From Molossus alvarezi (taxonomy: Eukaryota; Chordata; Mammalia; Chiroptera; Molossidae), in NCBI GenBank assembly GCA_037176705.1, contig CM073895.1:186001-250000 (forward strand): a stretch of 64,000 nucleotides of DNA, read 5' to 3'. Made by a program: the position numbers and the translations under genes. Shown piece by piece: positions 1 through 10,785 of the stretch (its first letter is position 1; each line of letters starts with the position of its first letter). Under the pieces are notes generated by a model. It was not told the DNA's origin, did no database searches, and worked only from the letters and a program-made list of their open reading frames with translations.

Positions 1-229
1 GCATAACAGCTAACTGCAAATATCTGCTTCTGTACTGCTTGCTTGCTCACATACCCTTAACCCAAATTCCTTAACAGGGGCTAAGACAACTATATAAGCA
101 ACTCACCCCCTGAGCTCAGGGCTGCTCTCTCCTCTGAGTAGGATGGGACAGTCGCCGCGGCTAATAAAGCTCTCTTAATTTGAACCCAGTTCGGAGTCTG
201 AGTCTGGTCTGTCTCGTTGGTCTACAATA
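1..229 (+). mobile_element. 3' part of a gammaretroviral-type solo LTR
   Basis: The window opens inside an LTR. A TATA box (tatataagca, 91-100), a poly(A) signal (aataaa, 163-168) and a U5-like end (gagtctgagtctggtct ... tctaca) follow in the right order. The layout and U5 wording match the reverse LTR at 3684-4329 and, more loosely, the provirus LTRs at 52757 and 59135. The 5' half lies outside the window and no internal retroviral sequence follows, so this is a solo or truncated LTR. The exact end (226-229) is uncertain. Confidence 0.7.
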
Positions 230-1325
230 GCACATTTCTTATTGCTTTCTGTGGGCTCAGTTGTAAAACTGGTAAATTTTCAGCTTTTCTATTTCCCTAA
301 CATGTGTAAATGTGGCTGCACATTTTTCTGTACCTTTTGGTGTGTAGTATTTTATTATTGTTCAGTTCTAAGTTCTTTTCTGACTCCAGTTGTGATTTCT
401 TTGGGGGATTAATCAGAAGTGTATTCATAGCTTTTAAATATAAAAACATTTAGTTAACTTTTGTTACTTATCTGTAGGCTACATTTAACAAGATCAAGAA
501 ACTTACTGTAAATAATTTTAATCCTTTGAGGTTTGTTCAAACTTGCTTTTAATAGTATGATAGGGTCATTTAAAAAATGCCTGCATTTTCAAAGATACAA
601 GGTTTAGATGGTTATTTCTGGAATGTGGAAGACTAAGATGAGGGATTCTAACCAGCATTCACAAACAGCTTAATTAAAGACTGACTTATGGACACTGAAA
701 AGCAACAGGGATCACTGAGAGTCCTGCTGTGCTGGACCAGTGCGGTGCCAGCTCCTGAGATGTCAGCTGTCCCCCCCTTCCTGACCTCCTGCGCTTCTCT
801 CAGCCCAGGACACTCCTTCCCCACCTCGGCCAGTTGGCGCTTCTGTTTCAGCCGCCGGCCATGCTGCCGGTAGGAGGAGGCAGCACTTAGGCCGGATAAG
901 TCTTTGTCCTGTGGCACTGCCCTCTGCATTGCGGGTGCTTATTGACTTTCATCATGTCCATTTCCTGTATGCGGGTATCAGTACCCCCTTACCCCACCCT
1001 GAAGACAATCTCAAAGGTCTTCAAAATTTTCAAATGTCCCCCTGGGGGAAAAATTGCCTTTGGCTTACCTCTTTAGACTAACACCTGAGAAAAAAAAATT
1101 TTTTTCTACCACCCAGTGTACCTATCTGGAATAGTGCCTTTGTATAAAGTATCTGTTGTTATTTGCAAAGATCCTTTCAAAAGCCCCAAGGCAGCTTATA
1201 TCATCACTTACTTGGGATGTTTCATAGATTCACTTTTATATTCTATTTCTGATCTTCTTCTGCTTAAGGATCTGTGATTCTTTTTGTTAGCTCTTAACTT
1301 CCATATTACTTCCCTAAGCCTCTCA
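230..1325. other. Intergenic DNA, nothing recognised
   Basis: AT-rich unique-looking sequence. Short open frames around 650-930 on both strands overlap each other and show no family motif, so I do not call a gene. Confidence 0.5.
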
Positions 1326-1662
1326 TGCCAGAAAACCAAAACCCATCACTCCAGTCAGGCGGAACAGAATGGTGAAACCACCCTAACCCACCCAAAACTG
1401 CAAAGGTCACTCGACAAGAAAAACAAGTTTCAGGAGACCCCAGCCCCCGACCAATCAAGAACTTGGGAGACCCCAGTCCCGACCAAAGAGGACCACGTCT
1501 CCTCAGCTGAATGACCACCCCCCCGCCCAGCCCTAAATTTAAAACTCCCTAGTCTGTACAAGCCAGTTGCTACTCTCTCCTTAGAGGTAGTCCGGCAGGC
1601 TGATTCCCAATAAACCTGCACTTCTGGAGACCCTGCACCACCTCGTTCTGCCTCATTCTTAC
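1326..1662 (+). mobile_element. Solo LTR-like element, second family
   Basis: A 337-bp block starts with TG and ends with CA (cattcttaca). It is C-rich in its U3-like part, with a TATA-like ctaaatttaaaact, a poly(A) signal aataaa at 1609-1614 about 50 bp before the end, and a U5-like tail. This is the usual organisation of a gammaretrovirus-like LTR. Its sequence differs from the LTR family seen elsewhere in the window. No clear target-site duplication was found. A MaLR-like or other ERV class is possible. Confidence 0.55.
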
Positions 1663-2539
1663 ACTTTCATAGAAGGAGGGTCATCAAACGTGTATGTCTT
1701 AAACTTTCTTGTCTTTTCTTTGTAACCTGTGCCACATCTTAACCCAAAGATTCATATGGTTACAGAGAGGTTTGTTTCTCTCCCACATAAGCAACTAACA
1801 AGATATTTAATAGGTAAATATCAGCAGACATGTGCGTCACAATTCCCTGCAGTAAGATTTAACAATCTAACAAAAGTAGCTTATTTTTAACAAAATGATT
1901 ATGTCAATGACATAAGGTGCAGTCTACTAATTAAGGTTTGGATGTAAAATTTGTTGTTGTTTTTTAAAGATGGGAATACAGAGGGCCATAGTTTGGCCTG
2001 TGATGTGTTTGTTTGGGGTTGTTTGTCAAGAACAAAACATTTGGATTGTCCACCATTTCTTTCTTAGAGATTCGGTTGGACAATCGTGGGTCAGAAAGAG
2101 AAGATGAGCATGATTACCGTAGGATTACACACGAAGATTGAAGCAGGAGCTTGTTGAGTCCCCCACCTTAGTTCCCCTATGCTGGAGTTTCTGGTACTGC
2201 CCGAGGTCAACTGAAAGGCCACCTATGCTGCACTTTTTCTTTATTTCCTGCCCATCACTCGTTGTGCCTGTACAATTTAAGGCCATGTTCTCTTATTTTT
2301 TAAAATGTCATGTATACTCAGTATTACCTCCTTGTTTTCGGTGTTGATTTGTGAGTTTTCCTTGTGTATATGTTACATATTGAATATATCCCATTAACCT
2401 CATTATATTTATTTGATTATTAGTCCAGCTATTACAATTTACAAGGTATTAGGGAAGTAATTACTTTGGTTTTAAATCTCTCGGTGTTGAAATCAATGGC
2501 TGGGAAATTGCTAATTTCTGAAACTGCTGATGCTGATTG
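1663..2539. other. Intergenic DNA, nothing recognised
   Basis: AT-rich sequence without a recognisable exon, repeat family or RNA gene. Confidence 0.5.
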
Positions 2540-3230
2540 ATCATGAACCTCTGCTGACACAGGTAAGTCGTCTTTTTGTTCCCTTAGTTACCTTTTTTGA
2601 TGTATTGATGCAGGATTTGGTAGCCATCTGAGGTTCTGCAAAGTTTTTATTTCTCTTCTACATTTACATTGACCTGAAACTTATGTTTTGTTAAGATAGA
2701 CCCTTGGACTTATACATAAAAGGTTTTCTTATTTTTTATTGAATCATGGGTTTGTTTACAGTGTGAGGATCTGGTTTTGTTCATGTTTCTGGCATCTGGC
2801 AGCTGGGGTCTGGGGTCTGGCTCCAAGACCGGAATGTGGCTTTGGTGTTTTAGTTCTGGATTCATGTTCCATGTCCAGCATCTGTATCTGAAGATGAAAT
2901 CCCTACCCGGCTGTTTTTCTGGGGGTTGGTGCATCTTTGGGTGTCAGGTCGTGTCCTGGGTTTGCATAGCAAGTCCATTGGCAGCTACAGATTCATTTCC
3001 TGATGTGTGGGATCCGGCATTAAGAATCTGGTGATAGTCTCCGGCATCTGGATTCAGGATTTTGCACTGCTCGGTCTGCTTGAGTCTGGGAAACAAATTC
3101 AAGGTTGTGGCCCAGGGCCCAGGGGCACTGGTTTTGGTGTATGGTCCAATCTAGGGTCCAGGTTACAGCATCCAGGGTCTGTGTTTAGGATACTGATTTT
3201 GGATCAATATCTGGTGTTTGTTAACTGATG
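2540..3230 (+). repeat. Low-copy duplicated segment, copy 1 (ctgg-rich)
   Basis: This stretch is paralogous to 7820-8310. Both share an ordered series of words: ctgaaactgctga, tttttgttc..ttagt, a segment ending in acattgacctgaaa / agattgacatgaaaa, gtttacagtgtgaggatctgg / gttcacaatgtgaggatccgg, then a ctgg-rich block (tctggcagctggggtctgg / tctggcacctggggtctgg). The order and spacing indicate an old local duplication rather than independent simple repeats. No coding function is evident. Confidence 0.6.
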
Positions 3231-3549
3231 GTCACTGTGTTCAATTCAAAACTAATAGGAGTTTCCAAGTTCATAAAGTTGAGTCAGGTTATTACAAATC
3301 TCAGAAAACTTTCTGCCTAGTGGAATGGAAAACCTGAGACTCTCAAAAAGGTCTGGTACTTTATAGGCAATAATTTTCAAGATCTTCTGTTCTCCACCCA
3401 AGGACCCTTGGAAGCATTCCAGACTTTAGCCAGATAGAGCAGCCTCAGTTCCAGTCCCTTTCTGGTGACCTGTTTTAAGGGTGAAACTGAGAAAAGAATG
3501 ATCTTGATCACTGGATATGCTAATTTTCATGCATCAAAGTGAGGAGATA
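3231..3549. other. Intergenic DNA
   Basis: May extend the duplicated segment weakly (aaaactaataggagtttcc here resembles aaaatacctattggtttct near 8390 and 8700). No gene was recognised. Confidence 0.4.
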
Positions 3550-4450
3550 GCCCTGGCCAGTTTTGCTCAGTGGTTAGAGCATCAGCCTGTGGTCCAGAGA
3601 GACCCGGGTTCAGTTCCCACTAAGGGCACATATCTCAGTTGCAGTTTGTCTCCGACCCTGGTTGGGTCAGGTCGTGTGGGTGGTGTTGTAACCCAGGAGA
3701 TCGACCACACTCAGACTCAATTTTTCAGTTTTTGGGGATGCTTTATTACCTGCACAGGGTCTGCAGCCAACCTACACAGAGAACTGCAGCCCCAGGCTCA
3801 GGGGGAGGGTTGCTTATATAGGGCAGGGGTCATTCAAGAGTTTAGCAGGGCAAGCAAGCTGCGTGTACAGAAGCGGAGGCAGTTAGCGATAAGCAGGAGG
3901 GAACAGAGGTGGGAGAAAGCTAAGGAGAACGGGAACTGGGTAAACTGGGTCAGCACACATCTATCCTGCTATTCATTCCATTATCCAAGTTTTAAAAACT
4001 AACAAATTCGAGACGGATATCAGCGGTCAGTCTGGTGCAATACATGTATGTTGAACAGTTACAGTTTTATGGGGTAAAGGGGGCTTCAGTTTCTCCCTAT
4101 CAGTTTCTTTACAGAGCATGCAGGACACTCTGGCCTTGGGGCCGTTTCTGTCCTCCCTTTTCCTGAAAAATGTTGCTTTTCAAATTCCCAGTGAAGGTCA
4201 AACTCTGGTTATTTTTTATGGGGCTAAAGCCATCTATAACATTCCCCATTGTTCATCTTGCTGTCTCTGAGGTTGTTAATTAGGGCAGCTCAAAGACAAG
4301 TTGGATTCTAAGGACAGTGAGCTATAACAGGTAGCAGCCACTCGATGTTCACGTCAATGTTTCTCTCTCTCTCTCTTCCTTTCTCTCCCTCCCACTCTAT
4401 CTGAACAAAAAATGAAAAAATGTCCTCAGGTGAGGACAAAAAAAATAAAA
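3550..4450 (+). mobile_element. Ves-like tRNA-derived SINE, split by an LTR
   Basis: The 5' half (3550-3683) has the tRNA-like head (ccctggccagttttgctca, B-box-like gggttcagttcccact) and the ctcagttgcagtttgtctcc segment. The 3' half resumes at about 4330 (gcagccactcgatgt, a TC tract, ctatctgaacaaaaaatgaaaaaatg) with an A-rich tail. The 646 bp between them is a reverse LTR, so the SINE was in place before the retroviral insertion. Confidence 0.88.
3684..4329 (-). mobile_element. Reverse-strand gammaretroviral solo LTR inside a SINE
   Basis: Read on the minus strand, the block starts tgttatagctcac and ends tcgatctcctgggttacaaca, the same U5 end as the provirus LTRs at 53197 and 59574. A reverse TATA box (cttatata, 3813-3820) and reverse poly(A) signal (tttatt, 3742-3747) are correctly spaced. 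The flanks carry a near-perfect 5-bp target duplication, ggtgg (3679-3683) and ggtag (4330-4334), within the SINE word ggtggcagcc. At 646 bp it is longer than the provirus LTR (about 440 bp), so it is a related subfamily with a longer U3. The internal region was presumably lost by LTR-LTR recombination. Confidence 0.88.
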
Positions 4451-7400
4451 CCTGAGCAAGAAACAGCAAAAATCTTTAAAAACAAAATAAAAGTTAGGAG
4501 ATAGAGTCAGGTCAGGCAGTGAGGGAGGGGCCATGAAAAGGGAGGGCAGAGTTTCATATGACTTGGGGCTCAGCTCCCAGGCAGGCCGTGAGGTTTGTCT
4601 GGACTTTAACAAATTAAAAATACAAGTAAAATTTAGGAGGCAGATTTCACTTTCAAGGTTAGAAACTCTCAGTCCACATTTATAGAAACGCACAGAAGTT
4701 ACTGGCAGGATCACTGGTTCATTACAAAGGCCCAGAAAGGCTGGTTTCCTACGGAAGGGGAACAACATTGGTATCCATTCCTTTCTCTGGGACCCTGGTG
4801 GATTTGCAAAGGGTTTTATTTACTGTTGAAGAACATGGTGCTAGTAATTCTGACCTGTTCCAAGTGATATGCCCACTTGTGTCTGGGAGCAAGGAAATGG
4901 GATTGCTGGGTGAGTTCCGCTGTGAAACCATAGAGTGTTCCCACTGCATAAACCAGGTCACCTGAAAGAGGACTGTAGAAATCAAACACTGGATGTGGGG
5001 AGAAACCTAGAGCAAGTATAAGGTTCCTCCCAATGTGTTTCCCCTCTTGCTCCCTCATAGCCTGGGATGAGTTAAAGTTATCATGGAAAGAGAACCCACG
5101 AAGACCCATACAGATGACAAAGGACTGAACCCATTTGGGAAAACCACAGACTTCAAAGTGTATGGACGTCACTAAGGCAGAATTCCTTGAGAGGACCAGT
5201 CACAGGCTTGCAGAGCACGTGTCTGTCCCTACACAGCAGAGCCCACGGAAAACCCTCGTGGCCCCTCCCTGCTGTGGTGAGTCTGTGCAGCTTTCAAATC
5301 CCCTGTCCTCTCACCCACCCTTTGTGAACTCTCCGGTTTCGCAAGAGGACACCTTCAGACACTGCTGCTTGGTTTCATCTTTGGGGACTCCTCTGGAATT
5401 GTCAGAAATGGTAAGAAAAATGGACTCTATAGCTTTGCTCTTTTACTTTCTTTGGGGAGGACAAACTGTGGGACCCTGTCAGCCACTCAAAGGCGACTAG
5501 CCAGGCTGCCGTTCTCCAAGCACAGGGGACAGGCTTCCTCGGCAACGTTCAGCCCCATCCCCGCTTATGGGAATGTTGTGCTGATTCCAAGCTGATTTCT
5601 CTCTCTGAAACCAGGACTACGGTCTCCCTATGGACCATCTTCTGTGGGCACGGGTCATCCATTTAAGAGCCACCAGGGCAGCTGCCGCTCAAAGACTCCT
5701 GTGACAGGATACACCAGACTTGGAGTGGGCAAAGTTGTTAGGCGGCCTGCCGGTGTCAAGCAAATGTCCGAGCAACACAGACACACTATGAGAAAGCAAA
5801 CACTGGTCCATCCCCGGCCCTGATCACCGACAATGTGTTTTTCCTGGAGACCATGGTCCCCGTTTCTCCTCTTTATCACTGTCCTTTTCTGTCGTTCTGC
5901 ACAGAATTGAATGGAGGTCGGAGACTGGAGTCCCTCAGGTGCTGACCTCTGTCACCTGACCTGATGGCCAAGGAAACCCCTTCCCACAGGTGTCCAATTG
6001 AGCCTGAGAAGATGACTAACTCACAGCCGATGCCTCCCCGCACTGTCCTCACAGTCTTGTAATTCCTCACCACCCTCTTTAGCCTGTTTTGGGGGAAGAG
6101 GGCATGTGGACTCTGTGTAGACCAGCAGGACAGGCAGATTCCTGTGATGGACAACATGGGCAGACACAGCTCCTGAGGAGAATTGCTGAACTCCCACGAA
6201 CTCTAAGAGTTTGTCCTTCTCTCCAAATCTGTTCCTGGCAGAATGTCCTGAAAAGGACACACCTGGAAACTTGATGTATATTTTATTAAGATATTCCCCT
6301 GAGAACTCACCAAAAATTGCCACCTTAACAAAACAGGTAAAACCGTGAAGATAAAGGACACAGTGTGCACTGCTCCTTGAGCGCACTTTGTTTTCTTTTC
6401 TCTTATTCCTTACACTGGGTTTTTTTGTGTTTTGTTTTGTTTTGTTTTTTTCCTTGCTCTAAAGGTCTTCATGAGACTTACAACCAGGGGAGCAGTGGTC
6501 AGCAGGTGGCAGCAGCTTGTCCTGGGCTAACTCCCTTAACCTGTCCGCAAGAACACTCATTGACCTTGCCTATTCTAGCTGAATTAAGCCCTTCCTTTGT
6601 TTTGCTGTGTGGGTGAAAAGGAGCCACACACTAAGCTGACAGGGTGAAGGTTGACAGAACCCAGGCGAAGGGAAGACAGGAGGGAAAATAGGTGGCTGGC
6701 TTTAACATTTCCATTTCCATTGGAATTGCTTTCTGAGAGTCTGAACAAAAACTTCGCTGCATAAATGAGAGCTGAACTTGTTCACTCTAAAGAGAAGAAG
6801 CACATCCTCCCTCTAGCCTGAATCTCGGTATTCTTAGGGAACTAAGAATTTTTGTGGAGGTGTCAGAGGTCCTTCCTTGTGATGTACAGGGGCGCCATAG
6901 GAAAATCTCAACTCAACTGAACTTAAACAACTGACTCGTCTGGGGATGTGCATATAAAGGTTGGTCGCCTAGTGCTCCGAGGTCCTCACGGCTGTATTGG
7001 ACAGCGGGCAAAGAAACCGAAGCATGTAACAGGGTTGAATGTGACTCAGAGGCTGAGAGCCTTGTGCAGCTCAACCAACAAGCAGCACACTTTTACCCAC
7101 TACATCCCATCCCTAGAGAATTTGCTCAGGCTCTGCAGATGTTGGAAATGACCATAAAATTAACATGGGAAACTGTGTCCTCAAGTCTGGAAACTCCTAT
7201 ACTCCAGCCCTCATCAGTACTCCTGTATGAGAGTCTTTTACTGGGAAGCGCTTTACAGACATGAGAGGACTGAACTAGACAACATCTCCTAAAAATGGCC
7301 CAAATGCCATTGTCTTTGGGTGCGTGCATCATTATTTTTTTACATGTAAAATTTAGAAACATGTCTGTTCTAAAATTAAACAGAAGGAATGATAGGGGAG

Positions 7401-7819
7401 TTTACCTTGATTTGGAAATAAGAAGTTTTAGGATTAGCACAGAGACATTACCAAAAAAAAAAATAGGACATTGAAAATGTTACAGACCATCTCTGAACGC
7501 TTGTGAAGCTAGTAAATGTCCACACATTTCGGCACCTTCTGTGTCTTCCCCACTCTGTCTGTGGTGTCTTAGCTCCCATGTGTGGACCTGCCGTCCCTCC
7601 CCTCTTCCTTCCCCATCCATCTCCTCCACTCCCACTCCCTGCTGACTTAAGGGAAAATGAAAATAGGAATTCCAGCAGCTTCCTTTGGAGAACACCTGGT
7701 CTCAGCCAGAGAGAAACTGACAATGTTCCCCATTTTCTCTGGGACCTTGATGAGTCACCATGAAATTTAACTGTTAGACTATGTAATCTAGGGTAGTCTA
7801 AATCCTGAAACTGCTGAAG
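4451..7819. other. Long intergenic stretch without a supported gene
   Basis: About 3.4 kb of unique-looking sequence. Open frames here are short and conflict between strands. A zinc-knuckle-like string near 4921-4980 is noted separately as weak. A T-rich run lies near 6420-6450. No RNA gene, CpG island or exon was recognised. Confidence 0.45.
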
Positions 7820-8310
7820 CTGAGAGAACACAACATCTGCCAGCAAAGGTCAGCCTTGTGTATATATACTTTTTGTTCACTTTGTTAGCATGTGTGACCT
7901 GTGGCTGAAGGGTTTAGTGGAATTTTGAATTTCTGCAAGTTCTTTCTTCCTTTTCTGCATTTAGATTGACATGAAAAATATTTGTTAACCTAGCTGCTCA
8001 GGGTTAGAGCAACTTTACTGGCTCATGGATCTGTTCACAATGTGAGGATCCGGTTCAGTTCATGCACTGGGAATCTGGCACCTGGGGTCTGGTCACTGGC
8101 TCCAACTCCTGATTGGGGCCATGGAGTCTTGGTTATGTGTCTGTGTTCCAAGTCCAGGGTCTGTGGTTTTAGGTCAAATCTTTATTCTGTTGTGTGTGTG
8201 CAGTTTTGGGTATTTTGGAGTGTGGATTTGTGTTCTCGGTTTATGTGTGGGACCCATGTGCAGCTATAGATTCTGATTCCATTGTGTGGATTTTGGCAGT
8301 AACAACATTT
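7820..8310 (+). repeat. Low-copy duplicated segment, copy 2
   Basis: Paralogue of 2540-3230, sharing ordered words such as ctgaaactgctgaagctga, tttttgttcactttgttag, gtgaggatccggttcagttcatg and tctggcacctggggtctgg. Diverged by many substitutions and small indels, so the duplication is old. Confidence 0.6.
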
Positions 8311-8403
8311 CTGCAGCACCCTGCTGGTTTCATAAAGAAGTTTAACTGTTAGAATATGCAATCCTGGCTATTTTAACCTATTCCAATTAAAATACCTATT
8401 GGT

Positions 8404-8700
8404 GCCCTGGTCAGTTTGGCTCAGCAGTTAGAGCGTTGGCCTGTGGTCTGGAGAGATCCAAGTTTGCTAAGGGCATGTGCCTCAGTTGCAGTTTGTCCCC
8501 GGCCCTGGTTGGGTTGTGCGGGTGGCAGCCACTCGATGTGTCCCTTTCACATCGATGTTTCTCTCTCTCTCTCTCTCTCTCTCCCTCCCTCCCTCCCTCC
8601 CTCCCTCCCTCCCTTTCCATCTAAACAAAAAAAATGGGAAAGTGTACTCAGGTGAGGATAATTAATTTATTGATTGATTGATTGATTGATTAGATTAAAT
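8404..8700 (+). mobile_element. Ves-like SINE with perfect 15-bp target duplication
   Basis: Full-length SINE: tRNA-like head, gttgcagtttgtccccggcc core, a TC tract expanded to (ccct)n, ctaaacaaaaaaaatggg, ggtgaggata, and a (ttga)n/(ttgat)n tail. The flanks are exact copies of aaaatacctattggt at 8389-8403 and 8701-8715, showing L1-type insertion. Confidence 0.93.
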
Positions 8701-8715
8701 AAAATACCTATTGGT

Positions 8716-10317
8716 TTCTGGGAGCAAAAGCCAGAGAATTACTACATAAGGTTCGCAGAAAAACTCCTACACAGAAGTCTGTCCACTGTGAAAATTCTAT
8801 TTTCCTAAAATGGAAGTTTGGAAAACAAAAACAAAAACACAAAAACACACCTAGAAACAAGCATAGTGCAGCTTGGAGTGTTATGAGAAGAATTTTCTGT
8901 TTATTTTTAACAGTTTAGAAAACTTAAAGTTCCAATAAAAAGGTGGTGTTACAGTTCCTTTCATGAGCCTTTGTGATTCTCCTATTATTATATTAAAGAA
9001 ACCAAATGGAAACAATAGAGATCTTCACAGAACATTATGACTATAAATGAGGTGGCAATTCTTAGACAGTCAGTACTTCCCTGGTTTCCCATGAGAAGAT
9101 GACAAGTTGACTTGGACAGCAATGCCCCAGAGAGATACGAAGATTCCCACCAGTTGTCTCAGACACTAAACAGTGATTTTAATGATGTTGAATTTCCTAT
9201 ATATTCCAGGCTCATCCAATATGTGAATAATTTTATTTTATACTTCAGAAAATTACTAGACTCCCAAAAAACACAATATGCCTATCACAGCAATAGGTGT
9301 AAAGGTACAAGCAGCCCTGATTCTGTTTACCTCAGTTAAGGTCCTTTGGGTATGTAATATCTAAAAATGGGCTACTAATTAACCCTAAAAAGACAGAGGA
9401 ATTCTATCTTTTTCTCTCTCCAACAAAAAAGCAGTGTAGAGGATGCCTGGGTTTGGATAAAAATTGTTACAAGTGGGTTTTATTTTTGGCCTCCGTATGT
9501 CTTATTAAAATCAAATTTACCTAATCAAATTTAGTAGAACCCAGAGGGGAAATAAGATCTATAATCTGTACAGAGTTATGCAAAGTGTCCACTCTGGGCC
9601 ACATTAAGTGTAGAGTATTCAGCTAAAAACCGTAGATGATTTTAACCCTATAGGCTGTGTAGTGAAAGGGGCTCTTTCCTTGCATGACAGCCATTCGTAG
9701 TATAGACGTGTAATGCAAACAAGGAAAAATAGTCATGGACTATCCTGTATCTGTGTTCTTTATTCTATTTCATCACCACTAAATTCTCATCAATCTCAAC
9801 ATTCTGCTCTGCTGAGGGACTCTTGTGCTATGCACCTATTTCATTTACACTCTGCCAGATGAAGATGTCCACAATTGTGCTTTGCTTAATGACCACATTA
9901 TTCCCAAATGGTTAAAGAAAGCTTCTTATTTGGCAGAAATGTTTCTAGGCTGAGTATTCCATATCATACACAGTGGATGTGATTTACAATAATTATTTAC
10001 ATGATTACAATGTGTCCAACAAGCCGAATAGCTGTATTTCACACTTCTCAGTGTGCAAAATAAAAAAATTATATACAGAATGCTTATACCACACCAATAG
10101 TACCAGAGCCTTAGGTATAATTCCCAAATGTATAACATTGTGGAAGCATCAAAGCTTCTGAATTTTCCACCTAGCTTATAAAAAATGGGGGAAATGGTAT
10201 AGAATTAGTAAAACTCAGACAACATTTAAAGCAATTGACACTAATGAAAAATCCAGGACGTTCTATAGCTGCCACAATGGAAGCCAGGAAGAGATTGACC
10301 TTATGTTGCCATTAAAA
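8716..10317. other. Intergenic DNA, nothing recognised
   Basis: AT-rich sequence. Open frames of 60-75 codons (for example 9112-9339) lack recognisable domains. Confidence 0.5.
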
Positions 10318-10785
10318 AATGAAGAACATCAAGAGATAGAGAAGAGAACCACAAAGAAGAGAATGCACAAAACAAAGACAATCAAGAGATAGAGAGAACG
10401 CAGAAAACAGACAAAATCAGGAGATACAGGAAAAAAACACAGAGTACAGAAAGAATCAAGAAATAGAGGAGAGAATGTAGTAAACAAAGAATATCAAGAG
10501 AAAGAAAAGAGAACAAAGAAAATGGAGAAAATCAAGAGATAGAGAGAATGCAGAAAAGGTGGCACATCAAGAGAAAAATCTAAAGACAGAGAAGAGAATG
10601 CAAAAAACAGAGAATTAAGAGATAAAAGAGAGAATGAAGAAACAAAGAATATCAAGAAAAAGAGAAGAGAACAAAGAAAATGAAGAAAAACAAGAGATAG
10701 AGGAAAGAATGCAGAAATACGAGGAGAATCAACAGACAGAGGAGAGAACGAAGAAAACAGAGAGAATCAGGAGATACAGAGTTCT
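10318..10785 (+). repeat. GA-rich degenerate tandem array at L1 copy A 5' end
   Basis: About 470 bp of almost pure purine sequence built from variants of agagaatgcagaaaacaga plus gaatcaagagata, with a period of roughly 30-40 bp. It runs directly into the L1 5' UTR (gatacagagttcttaagatggcgg). The same type of array precedes L1 copy B, so it may be a promoter-monomer array belonging to this L1 family. That role is inference. Confidence 0.75.

Noticed and set aside
8404..8480. tRNA gene from tRNA-like head sequences (here and in every SINE)
   Set aside because: They are SINE heads: followed by the same SINE core and tail and flanked by target duplications, with no intact cloverleaf.
8416..8665. 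Ser/Leu-repeat proteins predicted from SINEs (also 26542, 40762, 49239 and others)
   Set aside because: They are translations of the TC and ccct tracts in SINE tails.
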